Below the pieces are notes generated by a model, which did no database searches, was not told the origin of the DNA, and saw only the letters and a program-made list of their open reading frames with translations. From Saccharofermentans sp. (GTDB lineage Bacteria; Bacillota; Clostridia; Saccharofermentanales; Saccharofermentanaceae): a DNA stretch of 43,198 nt. How positions within the stretch are numbered: the first letter of the stretch is position 1; each line of letters opens with the position of its first letter. The stretch lies in contig JAIKZM010000138.1 in NCBI GenBank assembly GCA_024682215.1, positions 1 to 43,198 of the forward strand, in the 5' to 3' direction. This document shows, one piece after another, positions 1 to 8,679 of the stretch. The position numbers were made by a program, and so were the translations under genes.

Positions 1-218
1 ACGCCCCGAACTTAAGCTTTCTTAAGTTCAGGACGAACAAAACATGTCCGCGGTGCCACCTGATTTACTTCGCAAAACAGCGAAATCTCTTTATACCGGT
101 ATGCTGCTGGAGTTGTTATTCGTTTACGGTCTCTTTCCGCTCTGCCTTTCAGCCCCGGGGCAAAGCTCTCTGAAGGCGACATGCCGTAACTACTCGGGTC
201 TCCGTCATCGCATTTAAC
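1..218 (-). promoter_or_regulatory. T-box riboswitch leader (tRNA-sensing attenuator)
   Basis: Read on the minus strand, this leader has the T-box signature AGGTGGCACCGCGG at 61-48, upstream of a strong hairpin at 35-1. That hairpin is the expected terminator, with arms CGTCCTGAACTTAAG and CTTAAGTTCGGGGCG around a short loop. The 5' part has the GATGACGG start (210-203), an AGTA element and a CAGAGAGC motif (172-165) typical of stem I. GGAG near the start can pair with CTCC to close stem I. The specifier lies in GAATAACAACTCC; AAC (Asn) or ACA/ACT (Thr) are possible and I cannot decide. T-box leaders sense uncharged tRNA and control aminoacyl-tRNA synthetase, amino-acid biosynthesis or transport genes. 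The controlled gene is beyond the left edge. Confidence 0.9.
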
Positions 219-224
219 GAGGAA

Positions 225-253
225 ATAGTACATAATCCCAAGCCTGTTGTCAA
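225..253 (-). promoter_or_regulatory. Sigma-A-type promoter of the T-box leader
   Basis: On the minus strand, TTGACA (253-248) is followed after exactly 17 bases by TACTAT (230-225). Transcription would start near 218, a few bases before the GATGACGG start of T-box stem I, so promoter and leader fit together. Confidence 0.8.
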
Positions 254-368
254 CTTAATAAAACTTTATATTATCAGCAGATCAGGGCTTTACTGGACAA
301 CCGGAAACAAATCTGTGAAAATTAATCAAAATGCGACATCTGCAGTTTGCTGAAAGGATGGTCGGAAT

Positions 369-1202
369 ATGGCAAGAAGAATGCGTTTATTTTCGGTCCT
401 GCTCTGTCTGGCACTCATAACAGGGTGTTCACCGGAAAAGCCCGTGACATATGACGGATTCCCGAACCACACCCTTCCGGTAACGACCGCAACAGATCCT
501 GCCCGTGCAGATGCCGTTATGCTGAAAGTCAGATGCACAAACGAAGGTCCGTTTGACTGGGATGCGGATTATTGGAAAGAAGCTGAATACATCCTGCATT
601 ACGATGGAAGACTCGAGATTACCGAAAAATACAGTCTGAGCGGTGAATCCAAGACCGTAAAGAAGATCGACAACGTTGATCTACCGGATATTTACAGCAG
701 CATCATTTCAGTGATCGAAAGAGAACCCTATAAGGAAATGGATTATTCAGACTATCACGACGGCTCAACGTGGGGATTCGATTATTACGATCTGAACGGG
801 AAATCAAAGCACGTTTACAGCGGTTATACCGACGGCATCGAAGATCTCGAGTTCATCCAGAAGACCCTCAATAAATACACAGATAAAGTTCAGCTTCCGG
901 ACAGGACCTTCAACCTGTTTGAAGGAGATTATTTCTGTCCGGACAAAGAAGGATCATTCGTAAAGTTCAGGCGCGATCCTGACGGAACAAGATATATTAT
1001 CCTGCCGTCACAAAGCAGTGAAAACAAAGAAGCGGCCAAACTTGCCGTCACTGACGTCAGGCTCGAAAAGGACCACGTGACATTCACTTACAAAAAGGAC
1101 GGCAAACCCGAATCCCTGTCATTCAAATACTCGGATGATAAAAATACGCTTACTGATCCAAACGGTGAAACAAAATACGTCCGCAAAGCTCAGTCCGCAT
1201 AA
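369..1202 (+). CDS. Putative lipoprotein of unknown function
   Basis: This 277-residue protein starts with a basic n-region (MARRMRLF), a hydrophobic core and the lipobox LITGC. It is probably cleaved at Cys20 by signal peptidase II and anchored on the outer face of the membrane. The rest is soluble, rich in Asp, Tyr and Lys, with no repeat or catalytic motif that I recognise. AAAGGA (353-358) lies about ten bases before the ATG. A start at codon 5 is possible but further from that site. The gene stands alone on its strand and its last 13 bases overlap the end of the convergent small gene at 1190. I assign no function. Confidence 0.8.
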   Translation: MARRMRLFSVLLCLALITGCSPEKPVTYDGFPNHTLPVTTATDPARADAVMLKVRCTNEGPFDWDADYWKEAEYILHYDGRLEITEKYSLSGESKTVKKIDNVDLPDIYSSIISVIEREPYKEMDYSDYHDGSTWGFDYYDLNGKSKHVYSGYTDGIEDLEFIQKTLNKYTDKVQLPDRTFNLFEGDYFCPDKEGSFVKFRRDPDGTRYIILPSQSSENKEAAKLAVTDVRLEKDHVTFTYKKDGKPESLSFKYSDDKNTLTDPNGETKYVRKAQSA

Positions 1203-1423
1203 CCGCAGTGATTGCGGTCATTTAATCCGTCAGCGCTTTCATAATTTGCACGGAAACGCATGTTGATCTCTTTGATCTCGCACTTGCCGTCTATGTAATC
1301 CTGATACATGTCGGCAAGCCCCGCCATGCAGCCGTCACACGATCCGCTTATGTTGCCTATCGATTCGGCAACTATCTGCTCGCGTTCTTCTTTTGTCGTG
1401 TCTTTTATCAGTAAACTCTTCAT
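1190..1423 (-). CDS. Small Cys-containing conserved protein (often labelled PurH-like)
   Basis: This 77-residue protein has a central Cys-x-x-Cys (GSCDGCMAGLADMYQDYI), a further Cys, and basic and acidic flanks. From memory, very similar short proteins are common in Clostridia and are often labelled purine biosynthesis protein PurH. It is far too short to be the bifunctional PurH enzyme (about 500 residues) and has none of its domains, so I treat that name as a propagated label. Its ATG overlaps the rnr stop codon in ATGA (1420-1423), which suggests translational coupling in an rnr operon. It ends 13 bases inside the convergent lipoprotein gene. A metal-binding or redox role for the cysteines is only a guess. 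Confidence 0.75.
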   Translation of the reverse strand: MKSLLIKDTTKEEREQIVAESIGNISGSCDGCMAGLADMYQDYIDGKCEIKEINMRFRANYESADGLNDRNHCGYAD

Positions 1424-3495
1424 CTTCTGCCTCTTCCGCCGCTTCTTCCGGATCTGCCTCCGAAGAATTTCTTTTTATGTGAGAACTTTCCGGGAGCACC
1501 GCCCTTTCCTTTTCTTCCGGGCTTGCTGACCGGAGAATACTTCCCGCCTCTTGCAGGAGCAAACTTACGGGGTCCGGCATGCTCAAACTCATCCTCGAAC
1601 GTGAAATCAATGCGGTTAAGCTCCGTATCAACGTTCTCAACTATGACTCCCATGTGCTGGCCGATGTTGATAACTGCGCCGCCTCTTGCTCCGACCGCGC
1701 GGTAACGCTGCTCATCGAAATAGTAATGATCTGAAAGTGTCCTGAACGGGACGAAGCCCTCGATGGAGCTGTCCAGCATGACGAAGCAGCCGTTCTCTAT
1801 GATCGACGAAACAACGCCTTCATAGTGCTCTCCGACCTTGTCAGCCATGTATTCGCATACTTTGATATCAACTGAAGCACGCTCCGCGTCAACGGCATTT
1901 CTCTCCATCTCTGAAGACTGTTCAGCTGCGGCGTCAACGATCCCCTGGAAGTGAGACCTCTTGTTCTCGCCGTGGAGCTGGCTCTTGATTATGCGGTGGA
2001 TCATGAGATCCGGATAGCGCCTGATGGGGCTCGTGAAATGGCAGTAATACTTTGATGCAAGTCCGAAATGCCCGAGGCATTCAGATGCATAGCGTGCCTT
2101 TGCCATTGAGCGCAGGAGGAGCTGGTCCAATACGGGAAGAGCATCGTCATCTCCGATCGTATCCATGAAACGGCCGATATCGGCGGGCCGGATCTTGCCG
2201 GAAAGATGACCCATTGCACCGTGGTACTTGGCAACAGACTGGAACCTTGCTATCTTGATCGGATCCGGATCCTCATGGACACGGTAAACGAAAGGATAAC
2301 TCATAGAAGCATATGTCTTGGCCACAAACTCGTTAGCGCAGATCATGAATGACTCGATTATGCCGTGAACGAAGTTGGTAGGCTCGGGCATAACTTCCTT
2401 AACAGTCTGATCATCGTTAAGAATGACCTTGGTCTCAGGGAATTCAAAACGCAGAGCTCCGCGGCGTTCCCTCATCGACTTCAGTATCTGTGCCAATACT
2501 TTCATCTTCGAAAGCATGGGAACGATCGGTCCGTATTCCGCTTCATCGGTATCCGCAGGTTCGGTAAGGATCCTGTAGCACTCGTTATAGCTCATGCGGG
2601 CATCACTGTGTATGACGCTCTCATAGATCTTGCCGTCGTAAGTGCTTCCCTCACGGTCGACCAGCATCTCGCATGTCATCGTATACCTGTCAGCCTTCGG
2701 ATTAAGGCTGCAGATGCCGTTTGAAAGCTTCGGCGGGAGCATTGGGATGACACGGTCTACCAGATAGACCGATGTCGCACGCGAAAAAGCCTCTGCATCA
2801 AGAGCCGTTCCCTCGCGGACATAATTCGAAACGTCCGCGATGTGTACATACAGACGGAAATTGCCGTTTGAAAGCTCTTCGAGCGAAATGGCATCATCCA
2901 AGTCCTTTGCATCCTCACCGTCTATCGTGATGGTGAGAAGGTCCCTAAGGTCCTTTCTTCCGGCTTCTATTGCCTTATTTACTTCCTCTTCGCTTAAAGA
3001 TGGGGCAACAGGCTCCACTTCCTTGAGGACCTTATCCGGGAATGTCTGTGACAGGCCGAACTGGCGGAGGACCGTGAGCATGCGGACATCATTGTTCCCA
3101 ATGTCCCCCAGTACTTCCTTTATCGATCCCCTGAGTTCGCCTTTTCCCGCCTCGGGATTGAGTATCTCGCAAACTACAGCCATATCAAAAGGCGCGCCGT
3201 TGAGATGGTTCTTGTCGATCACAACCGCACCGAAATCCGTAGCCTTAAACGCAGGATCAGGCATGACTATTCCGCCCGTTCCATGCTGCCTTAACATTCC
3301 GATGACCTGATTCTTGACCTGTAAAGGACCTCTCGCCTCAAGGTCACCTATGCACTGCGGAGCAGTCTGTTCAACGGCTTTGGCCGTGATCTCCCTGTTC
3401 CTTCTTCTCTGAGCGACACTCATGTTCATTGCCGAACGCGAACGCTTCATTCCGGATCCGCCGTCATAACTGCCGTATCTTTTATTTCTTTCCAT
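1420..3495 (-). CDS. rnr: Ribonuclease R (3'-5' exoribonuclease, RNB family)
   Basis: RNase R degrades structured RNA processively from the 3' end in the cytoplasm and helps in mRNA turnover and rRNA quality control. The RNB catalytic site is visible as TIDGEDAKDLDDAIS around residues 190-204, with the Mg2+-binding aspartates at about 192, 198, 200 and 201. Cold-shock-like OB folds precede it (about 50-160). A C-terminal S1 domain follows (GEHYEGVVSSIIENGCFVML), then a Lys/Gly/Arg-rich tail ending GRSGGRGRR. At 691 residues it is shorter than the E. coli (about 813) and B. subtilis (about 779) enzymes; the missing part corresponds to the N-terminal helix-turn-helix region. GGAG lies five bases before the ATG. 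It sits downstream of secG, as in many Firmicutes, but smpB does not follow. Confidence 0.95.
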   Translation of the reverse strand: MERNKRYGSYDGGSGMKRSRSAMNMSVAQRRRNREITAKAVEQTAPQCIGDLEARGPLQVKNQVIGMLRQHGTGGIVMPDPAFKATDFGAVVIDKNHLNGAPFDMAVVCEILNPEAGKGELRGSIKEVLGDIGNNDVRMLTVLRQFGLSQTFPDKVLKEVEPVAPSLSEEEVNKAIEAGRKDLRDLLTITIDGEDAKDLDDAISLEELSNGNFRLYVHIADVSNYVREGTALDAEAFSRATSVYLVDRVIPMLPPKLSNGICSLNPKADRYTMTCEMLVDREGSTYDGKIYESVIHSDARMSYNECYRILTEPADTDEAEYGPIVPMLSKMKVLAQILKSMRERRGALRFEFPETKVILNDDQTVKEVMPEPTNFVHGIIESFMICANEFVAKTYASMSYPFVYRVHEDPDPIKIARFQSVAKYHGAMGHLSGKIRPADIGRFMDTIGDDDALPVLDQLLLRSMAKARYASECLGHFGLASKYYCHFTSPIRRYPDLMIHRIIKSQLHGENKRSHFQGIVDAAAEQSSEMERNAVDAERASVDIKVCEYMADKVGEHYEGVVSSIIENGCFVMLDSSIEGFVPFRTLSDHYYFDEQRYRAVGARGGAVINIGQHMGVIVENVDTELNRIDFTFEDEFEHAGPRKFAPARGGKYSPVSKPGRKGKGGAPGKFSHKKKFFGGRSGRSGGRGRR

Positions 3496-3520
3496 ATACT
3501 ATCTCCATTTTCCATTTCTT

Positions 3521-3549
3521 TATTTAATTGATATCTTACTACATTTCAA
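3521..3549 (-). promoter_or_regulatory. Predicted promoter of rnr
   Basis: On the minus strand TTGAAA (3549-3544) is followed after 17 bases by TAAATA (3526-3521). It lies just downstream of the secG terminator and just upstream of rnr, so rnr is probably transcribed separately from secG. Confidence 0.6.
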
Positions 3550-3552
3550 GAT

Positions 3553-3587
3553 AAAAAAGCCTTCCGGCCAGACGACCGAAAGGCTTT
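3553..3587 (-). terminator. Rho-independent terminator of secG
   Basis: On the minus strand the arms AAAAGCCTT and AAGGCTTTT, with an inner CGG/CCG pairing, form a hairpin followed by a T-run. It sits 22 bases after the secG stop codon. Confidence 0.85.
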
Positions 3588-3608
3588 TAAGAATACTTTC
3601 TTTGATAA

Positions 3609-3860
3609 TTACCAGCCTCTTGCAACGGAAAGGTAAAGGATTACCGATACGATAGCGAAGAGAACACTGCAGATAACAGTCCAGCGCTTGAGCTGCTCAT
3701 CAAGTGTTCTGCCCTTAGCCTTGCCGTAGTATGACTCAGAAGAACCGCCGGCAACAACACCCATACCCTGGTCGTTTCCTTCCTGAACAAGGAAAAGGAT
3801 GATGATCGCAATTGCGAGGATTATATCTATTATAGAAAGTGCTATCTTTAAACCTGTCAT
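3609..3860 (-). CDS. secG: Preprotein translocase subunit SecG
   Basis: SecG is the small subunit of the SecYEG protein-conducting channel in the cytoplasmic membrane. The 83-residue protein has the expected two membrane helices (about 5-24 and 58-80). The conserved stretch between them contains VQEGNDQGMGVVAGGSSESYYGKAKG. AGGAGG lies about ten bases before the ATG. Length, topology and the position upstream of rnr all match Firmicute SecG. Confidence 0.95.
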   Translation of the reverse strand: MTGLKIALSIIDIILAIAIIILFLVQEGNDQGMGVVAGGSSESYYGKAKGRTLDEQLKRWTVICSVLFAIVSVILYLSVARGW

Positions 3861-3924
3861 CAGTCTAAGACCTCCTATTTAAATTGTCCCTAAAATAATG
3901 CCGTTAGATAATAACACAGCGGTT

Positions 3925-6714
3925 TTACTTATGCAAACTGTTCTTTATTACCTTAACAACCTCATTAAGGATGAAAGGTACAACTGCGAGAGGCAGGATC
4001 ACGCACCATGCAAAAGGCGAGATCATAACGTTGTCGAAGATGCCGTTAACACCCGGGATATAGATAACTGCAAGAAGGAGCAGTATCGATAAGCCGACAG
4101 AAGCGTTCATCATCTTGTTTGTGAACAGTCCGAGCTTGAATACGGAGATCCTCTCCGATCTTGCTGCAAACGCCCTGAAGAGCTCAGCGCAGATGAGGGT
4201 TGCGAAAGCTACCGTTCTTGCTACGTCTATAGGCATAACCTTATCAAGAGATCCCGCATAGAAGAATGTGCTTCCCTTGTTCATGCTCGCAAGTGCCGCG
4301 AGGAATGCGCCTGCAACGGCAAGGAAGATTCCGACCGCCTGGACCGCTACGGTTACCAGCATCGCTTTGTTGATGATAGGCTCATTCTTGGCTCTCGGGG
4401 GCATCTGCATTATGCCGGGCTCACCCTTCTCGCGTCCTAAAGCAAGAGCCGGGAACGAGTCGGTTACGAGATTGAGCCAGAGAAGCTGGATAGCTGTCAG
4501 AGGTGCTGCAATGCCGAAGAAAGGCGAACCGGAAGCTCCGCCCGGAATGAGTGAAAGGATAAATATTACAAGGATCTCACCAACGTTGCATGAGAGCAGG
4601 AAGCTTACGAACTTGCGGATGTTGGAATAGATGATCCTTCCCTGTTCTACTGCCTTTACGATGGTTGCGAAGTTGTCGTCCATCAGGATCATGTCGGCAG
4701 AGTTCTTGGAAACGTCGGTTCCGGTAATGCCCATGGCGACACCGATGTCGGCAGCCTTAAGAGCCATGGCGTCATTTACGCCGTCACCTGTCATTGAAGC
4801 GATGTGATTGTTTGCCTTGAGAGCCTCAACGATCCTGACCTTGTGCTCAGGGGAAACTCTCGCGTAAACGCTTGCGGTCTCGACGACCTTGCGGAGCTCT
4901 TCATCGCTCATCCTGTCGAGTTCCTCGCCCGAGAAGGCATCCATGTGCTTCTCGTCACGCATCTCGAGGTTATCTGAGATTGCTACGGCTGAATCCTTGA
5001 AGTCACCTGTGATCATGACAGCCCTGATGCCTGCGCCCTTGCAGACTGCGATGGCATCCTTGGCTTCCTTACGCGCAGGATCGATCATACCGATAAGACC
5101 GATGCAGACGAGGTCTTTTTCATCCTCAAAATCAGCCTGGCATCCTGCGGGATGTTCCTTGTATGCGAATGCAAGGACTCTGATCGCCTTGATCGCGAAA
5201 TTGTGGTTTGCTTCCTTGATCTTCTGCAGATATTCGGGAGTCATGTCATGCTCACCGTCTACGTCCAGATACTTGGAGCATCTTGAGAAAACAACGTCCG
5301 GAGCACCCTTGGTGAATGCGACCCATCCGTCGGGAGAGATACCTGAGTGGTATGTGGTCATGAGCTTACGGTCGGAGTCAAAAGGAAGCTCTGTCTCACG
5401 GGGGAAGCTGAGCATTGTCTCGCCTCTCTCCATGCCTGCCTTCATACCAAGAGTCGTAAGTGAACCTTCCGTAGGATCTCCGATGCAGAAATACTCTCCG
5501 TCATCGTTTTTGACTATCGGAGCGTCATTACAAAGAACTGCAGACCTGACAAGCGTGGTAACGACGTTGTTCAGTTCGAGCTTGTTGCCCTGCTTATCAA
5601 CGATATCGCCCTGAGGAGCATATCCGCCGCCCTCGACGTTGATGACGTCATGTCCGTCATACATGACCGTAACGGTCATCTGGTTCTGTGTAAGAGTACC
5701 TGTCTTGTCCGAGCAGATGACATCAACGCATCCCAAGGTCTCAACGGCGAGGAGACGCTTTACGATGGCATGGTTTTCAGCCATCGTGGTCATACCGATC
5801 GAAAGAACGATGGTAACGACTGCGGCAAGACCTTCAGGAATAGCTGCAACAGCAAGTGAAACAGCGGTCATGAGAGCATCAGACCATGCCTGCTTCTGAA
5901 CGAACATCTGTACGAGAAGTACGATTATGCATACTACGATGCAGACTGCAGCAAGGATCTTGCCGAGGCTTGAAAGGCTCTTCTGAAGAGGTGTTGCCTC
6001 ATCTTCGATATTTGTAAGCTTGTTTGCGATCTTACCGAGCTCTGTGTCCCTGCCTGTGGCAACTACGACGCCCTTGGCTCTTCCGTAAGTTACAACGGTA
6101 CCCATGAAGAGCATGTTCTTGCGGTCACCGATGCCGCAGCCCTCAGGGCAGATGATCTCAGCATCCTTGTCAACGGGAACGGACTCACCGGTAAGCGATG
6201 ATTCCTCAGCCTTAAGTGACCTTGAAGTAAGGAGCCTTACGTCTGCCGAGATGGAATCGCCGGCATCGATCGCGATGACATCGCCGACAACGACCTTTTC
6301 GGAATCCGTGAGGATCGTCTCTCCGTCTCTGATGACCTTAGTCTGGGGAGCGCTCATCTTCTTGAGCATTGCAAGTGCCTGATCCGCCTTGCCTTCCTGA
6401 TATACGCCGAGAACGGCATTGAGGATTACGATAGCAAGGATGACGATGACATCGATCCACTCGGTAAATCCGCCGCCGCTCTTGACTGCCATGTATGCTG
6501 AAAGTCCGGCAGCAGCAATGAGGATGATGATCATGGCATCGCAGAACTGCTGGAGGAATCTCTTCCAGAGAGGTACCTTCTTCTCCTCGCCTAATGAATT
6601 GGGGCCGAATTTAGCTAGTCTGCTTGAAGCTTCTTCTTTGGAAAGACCCTTTATACGGTCTGTTCCAAGTTCTTTTGTGATTTCGTCAACTGACTTAGTG
6701 AAAGCGTTTTCCAT
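3925..6714 (-). CDS. Calcium-type P2 P-type ATPase
   Basis: This 929-residue membrane pump probably exports Ca2+ at the cost of ATP. The actuator motif LTGESVPVD is near 174-182, the phosphorylated aspartate is D336 in CSDKTGTLT, and the hinge motif is TGDGVNDAMALKAADIGVAMG. Helix M4 carries PEGL (about 293-296) and M6 carries NLVTDSFPALALG, which hold the Asn and Asp ligands of SERCA/PMCA-type calcium sites. An N-terminal cation-ATPase domain and a C-terminal four-helix bundle complete the family plan. AAGGAGAT lies seven bases before the ATG. The neighbour upstream is a Na/Pi-type transporter in the same orientation. Selectivity for Ca2+ over Mn2+ is inferred from the motifs. Confidence 0.93.
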   Translation of the reverse strand: MENAFTKSVDEITKELGTDRIKGLSKEEASSRLAKFGPNSLGEEKKVPLWKRFLQQFCDAMIIILIAAAGLSAYMAVKSGGGFTEWIDVIVILAIVILNAVLGVYQEGKADQALAMLKKMSAPQTKVIRDGETILTDSEKVVVGDVIAIDAGDSISADVRLLTSRSLKAEESSLTGESVPVDKDAEIICPEGCGIGDRKNMLFMGTVVTYGRAKGVVVATGRDTELGKIANKLTNIEDEATPLQKSLSSLGKILAAVCIVVCIIVLLVQMFVQKQAWSDALMTAVSLAVAAIPEGLAAVVTIVLSIGMTTMAENHAIVKRLLAVETLGCVDVICSDKTGTLTQNQMTVTVMYDGHDVINVEGGGYAPQGDIVDKQGNKLELNNVVTTLVRSAVLCNDAPIVKNDDGEYFCIGDPTEGSLTTLGMKAGMERGETMLSFPRETELPFDSDRKLMTTYHSGISPDGWVAFTKGAPDVVFSRCSKYLDVDGEHDMTPEYLQKIKEANHNFAIKAIRVLAFAYKEHPAGCQADFEDEKDLVCIGLIGMIDPARKEAKDAIAVCKGAGIRAVMITGDFKDSAVAISDNLEMRDEKHMDAFSGEELDRMSDEELRKVVETASVYARVSPEHKVRIVEALKANNHIASMTGDGVNDAMALKAADIGVAMGITGTDVSKNSADMILMDDNFATIVKAVEQGRIIYSNIRKFVSFLLSCNVGEILVIFILSLIPGGASGSPFFGIAAPLTAIQLLWLNLVTDSFPALALGREKGEPGIMQMPPRAKNEPIINKAMLVTVAVQAVGIFLAVAGAFLAALASMNKGSTFFYAGSLDKVMPIDVARTVAFATLICAELFRAFAARSERISVFKLGLFTNKMMNASVGLSILLLLAVIYIPGVNGIFDNVMISPFAWCVILPLAVVPFILNEVVKVIKNSLHK

Positions 6715-6740
6715 TTTAATATCTCCTTAAAACGCTCACT

Positions 6741-6746
6741 ATTATA
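6741..6746 (-). promoter_or_regulatory. Likely -10 box of the P-type ATPase promoter
   Basis: TATAAT lies on the minus strand 27 bases before the ATPase start codon, inside the 57-base gap after the upstream transporter gene. I do not see a convincing -35 box at 17 bases, so only the -10 is supported. Confidence 0.4.
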
Positions 6747-6771
6747 CAACTAAAAATAAAATAAGTATGAT

Positions 6772-8523
6772 TTATGCGTTATATTTCTTGACGTAATCCT
6801 TATATTTTCTCTCGTCCTTATCCTTACGCTGCTTAAAGTCGTGCATATAGGTATCGGGATTCGTGTTGCCGGCTGACTTGAATCTGTATGCGATAGCGGC
6901 AATGTTAAGGCTGTGCTCAGCGATCCTGACGCAGCTGTAAAGGATGTCATTGAAAACAAAGCCCTGTTCTGTGGTGCAGACGCCGTTTGCGAGTCTTTCG
7001 ACATGATTGGCCTTGAATTTGTCGCACATCTCGCTGATGACTATCCTCAAAGGTCCGATGTCTTCGGCATTGGCGGCATTCTCCGACAGATAGCATTCAA
7101 GAGCCATCGTGTAGATATCATGAACCGCCGGGATCACCCTGTTAAGTTCGTCACGGGCTGCTTCAGAGAATGCCAGATGCTTGTTCTCCACCTCTTCGGC
7201 GGAATCGGAAAGATAGTTGGCATGGTCGGCGATACGCTCGACTTCTCCGATAGACTGGAGGATCATTGAGGATTTGTTCTTGTCTTCGACGCTGAGGTGC
7301 TGTGTTGTGGTAAGTCTCATCAGATAAGAACCCAAAAGATCCTCATAGCCGTCGACCTTCTCCTCATTTTTCTTGATGAAGTCGAAATCGTTGGCATTAT
7401 AACCGTTAAGGAGCATGTTCATGGACTTGTCGAGTCCGTCCTTGGCTTTGTTGACCATCTTGATCATCATCTTGCGGCACTCACCTACAGCAATGGAAGG
7501 TGTGAGCATGAGACGGTCGTCGAGCCTGAATTCCTGTTCTTCCTCGGACTCTTTGACAAAGAAATGAGCAAGCTTGACGAGAAGTTTGCTGAACGGGAAA
7601 AGAAGGATCGTGGTAGCAATGTTAAAGATCGAGTGAATAGCAGCGACGCCGACGATGTTGACAGGGCTGTCCATAAAGCTGAGATCGAAGATCGCGTTAA
7701 CGCTGTAGAACACAACGAGCCAGACAACGGTTCCAATGACCTTGATGGCTACATGGATGACGGTAACTCTCTTTGCATCCCTGTTAACACCGATGGATGA
7801 AAGGATCGCCGTCATGCAGGTACCGATGTTTGCACCCATTACGAGCGGGATCGCCATACCGTATGTGAGCTGTCCCGTCATGGAGATGGACTGCAGGATA
7901 CCGATGGATGCGGCGGAACTCTGGATGACACCGGTTACTACGGCACCTGAAAGAACGCCGAGGATCGGATTCTTGAATGCTGTCATCAGGGAAACGAAGC
8001 TGTCCATCTCCTTGAGAGGCTCCATCGAGGATGACATCATGGTCATTCCCTGCATCAGGATCGAGAAACCGATGAGCATAGTACCGATATCTTTATTCTT
8101 CTGCTTCTTGCAGGCCATGATGAGTATGATACCGATGAGAGCAAATATCAGAGAGAATACAGAAGGCTTGAGGAGCTTGAGGACCATGTTGTCGCCGCTG
8201 TCGATACCGGCGAGGGATAAGATCCATGCAGTGAGCGTGGTTCCGATGTCTGAACCGAATATTACGCCTACGGTCTGGGGTAGTTCCATGATGCCGGAGT
8301 TTACAAAACCTACAAGCATAACGGTCATTGCCGATGAGGACTGGATAGCGATAGTGATTATTGCGCCGATGGTCAGGCCCTTGAACTTATTGTCGGTTGC
8401 CTTATTAAGCAGTTTCTCTAATCTTCCGCCTGCCGTTTTCTTTAGTGAATCGGACAAAAGCTTCATGCCGTAGAGGAAGAAGGCGAGTCCGCCGAAAAGT
8501 GTTACAAACGAAAATATGTCCAT
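6772..8523 (-). CDS. Na/Pi cotransporter family protein with PhoU-like tail
   Basis: This protein (583 residues from the chosen start) belongs to the Na+/phosphate cotransporter II family (NptA/YjbB-like). Two inverted copies of the family signature are visible, QSSSAMTVMLVGFVNSGIM and QSSAASIGILQSISMTGQL, with GSDIGTT and GANIGTC following. About eight helices fill the first 330 residues. The C-terminal 230 residues are helical and charged and resemble PhoU (for example EVERIADHANYLSDSAEEV). The likely role is sodium-coupled phosphate transport or phosphate homeostasis. I prefer the ATG at 8523 because AGGAG lies six bases before it; an ATG 18 bases earlier has no such site. Confidence 0.9.
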   Translation of the reverse strand: MDIFSFVTLFGGLAFFLYGMKLLSDSLKKTAGGRLEKLLNKATDNKFKGLTIGAIITIAIQSSSAMTVMLVGFVNSGIMELPQTVGVIFGSDIGTTLTAWILSLAGIDSGDNMVLKLLKPSVFSLIFALIGIILIMACKKQKNKDIGTMLIGFSILMQGMTMMSSSMEPLKEMDSFVSLMTAFKNPILGVLSGAVVTGVIQSSAASIGILQSISMTGQLTYGMAIPLVMGANIGTCMTAILSSIGVNRDAKRVTVIHVAIKVIGTVVWLVVFYSVNAIFDLSFMDSPVNIVGVAAIHSIFNIATTILLFPFSKLLVKLAHFFVKESEEEQEFRLDDRLMLTPSIAVGECRKMMIKMVNKAKDGLDKSMNMLLNGYNANDFDFIKKNEEKVDGYEDLLGSYLMRLTTTQHLSVEDKNKSSMILQSIGEVERIADHANYLSDSAEEVENKHLAFSEAARDELNRVIPAVHDIYTMALECYLSENAANAEDIGPLRIVISEMCDKFKANHVERLANGVCTTEQGFVFNDILYSCVRIAEHSLNIAAIAYRFKSAGNTNPDTYMHDFKQRKDKDERKYKDYVKKYNA

Positions 8524-8568
8524 ATTTGACTCCTGACACAATCCAATTCAAGATTTTCCACAATATGT

Positions 8569-8597
8569 ATTTTATCCTCAAATGCGTAGGATGTAAA
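8569..8597 (-). promoter_or_regulatory. Predicted promoter of the Na/Pi transporter gene
   Basis: On the minus strand TTTACA (8597-8592) is followed after 17 bases by TAAAAT (8574-8569). The box lies about 45 bases before the start codon in a gene-free gap. Confidence 0.65.
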
Positions 8598-8679
8598 ACA
8601 AAATAAAATTTATATTTTCAAAGCATAGACGCGCATCTATATATAAAGTGCAACTGCTTGGATTCAGGCCAACAGAGCC

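Noticed and set aside
4889..5614. Long open frame opposite the calcium-type ATPase gene
   Set aside because: It is a shadow of the strong ATPase gene, has no ribosome binding site, and its protein is a Ser-rich sequence without any family look.
7736..8473. Open frame of 245 codons opposite the Na/Pi transporter gene
   Set aside because: The Met/Ile/Pro-rich product is typical of the antisense of a membrane protein gene; the transporter on the other strand is certain.
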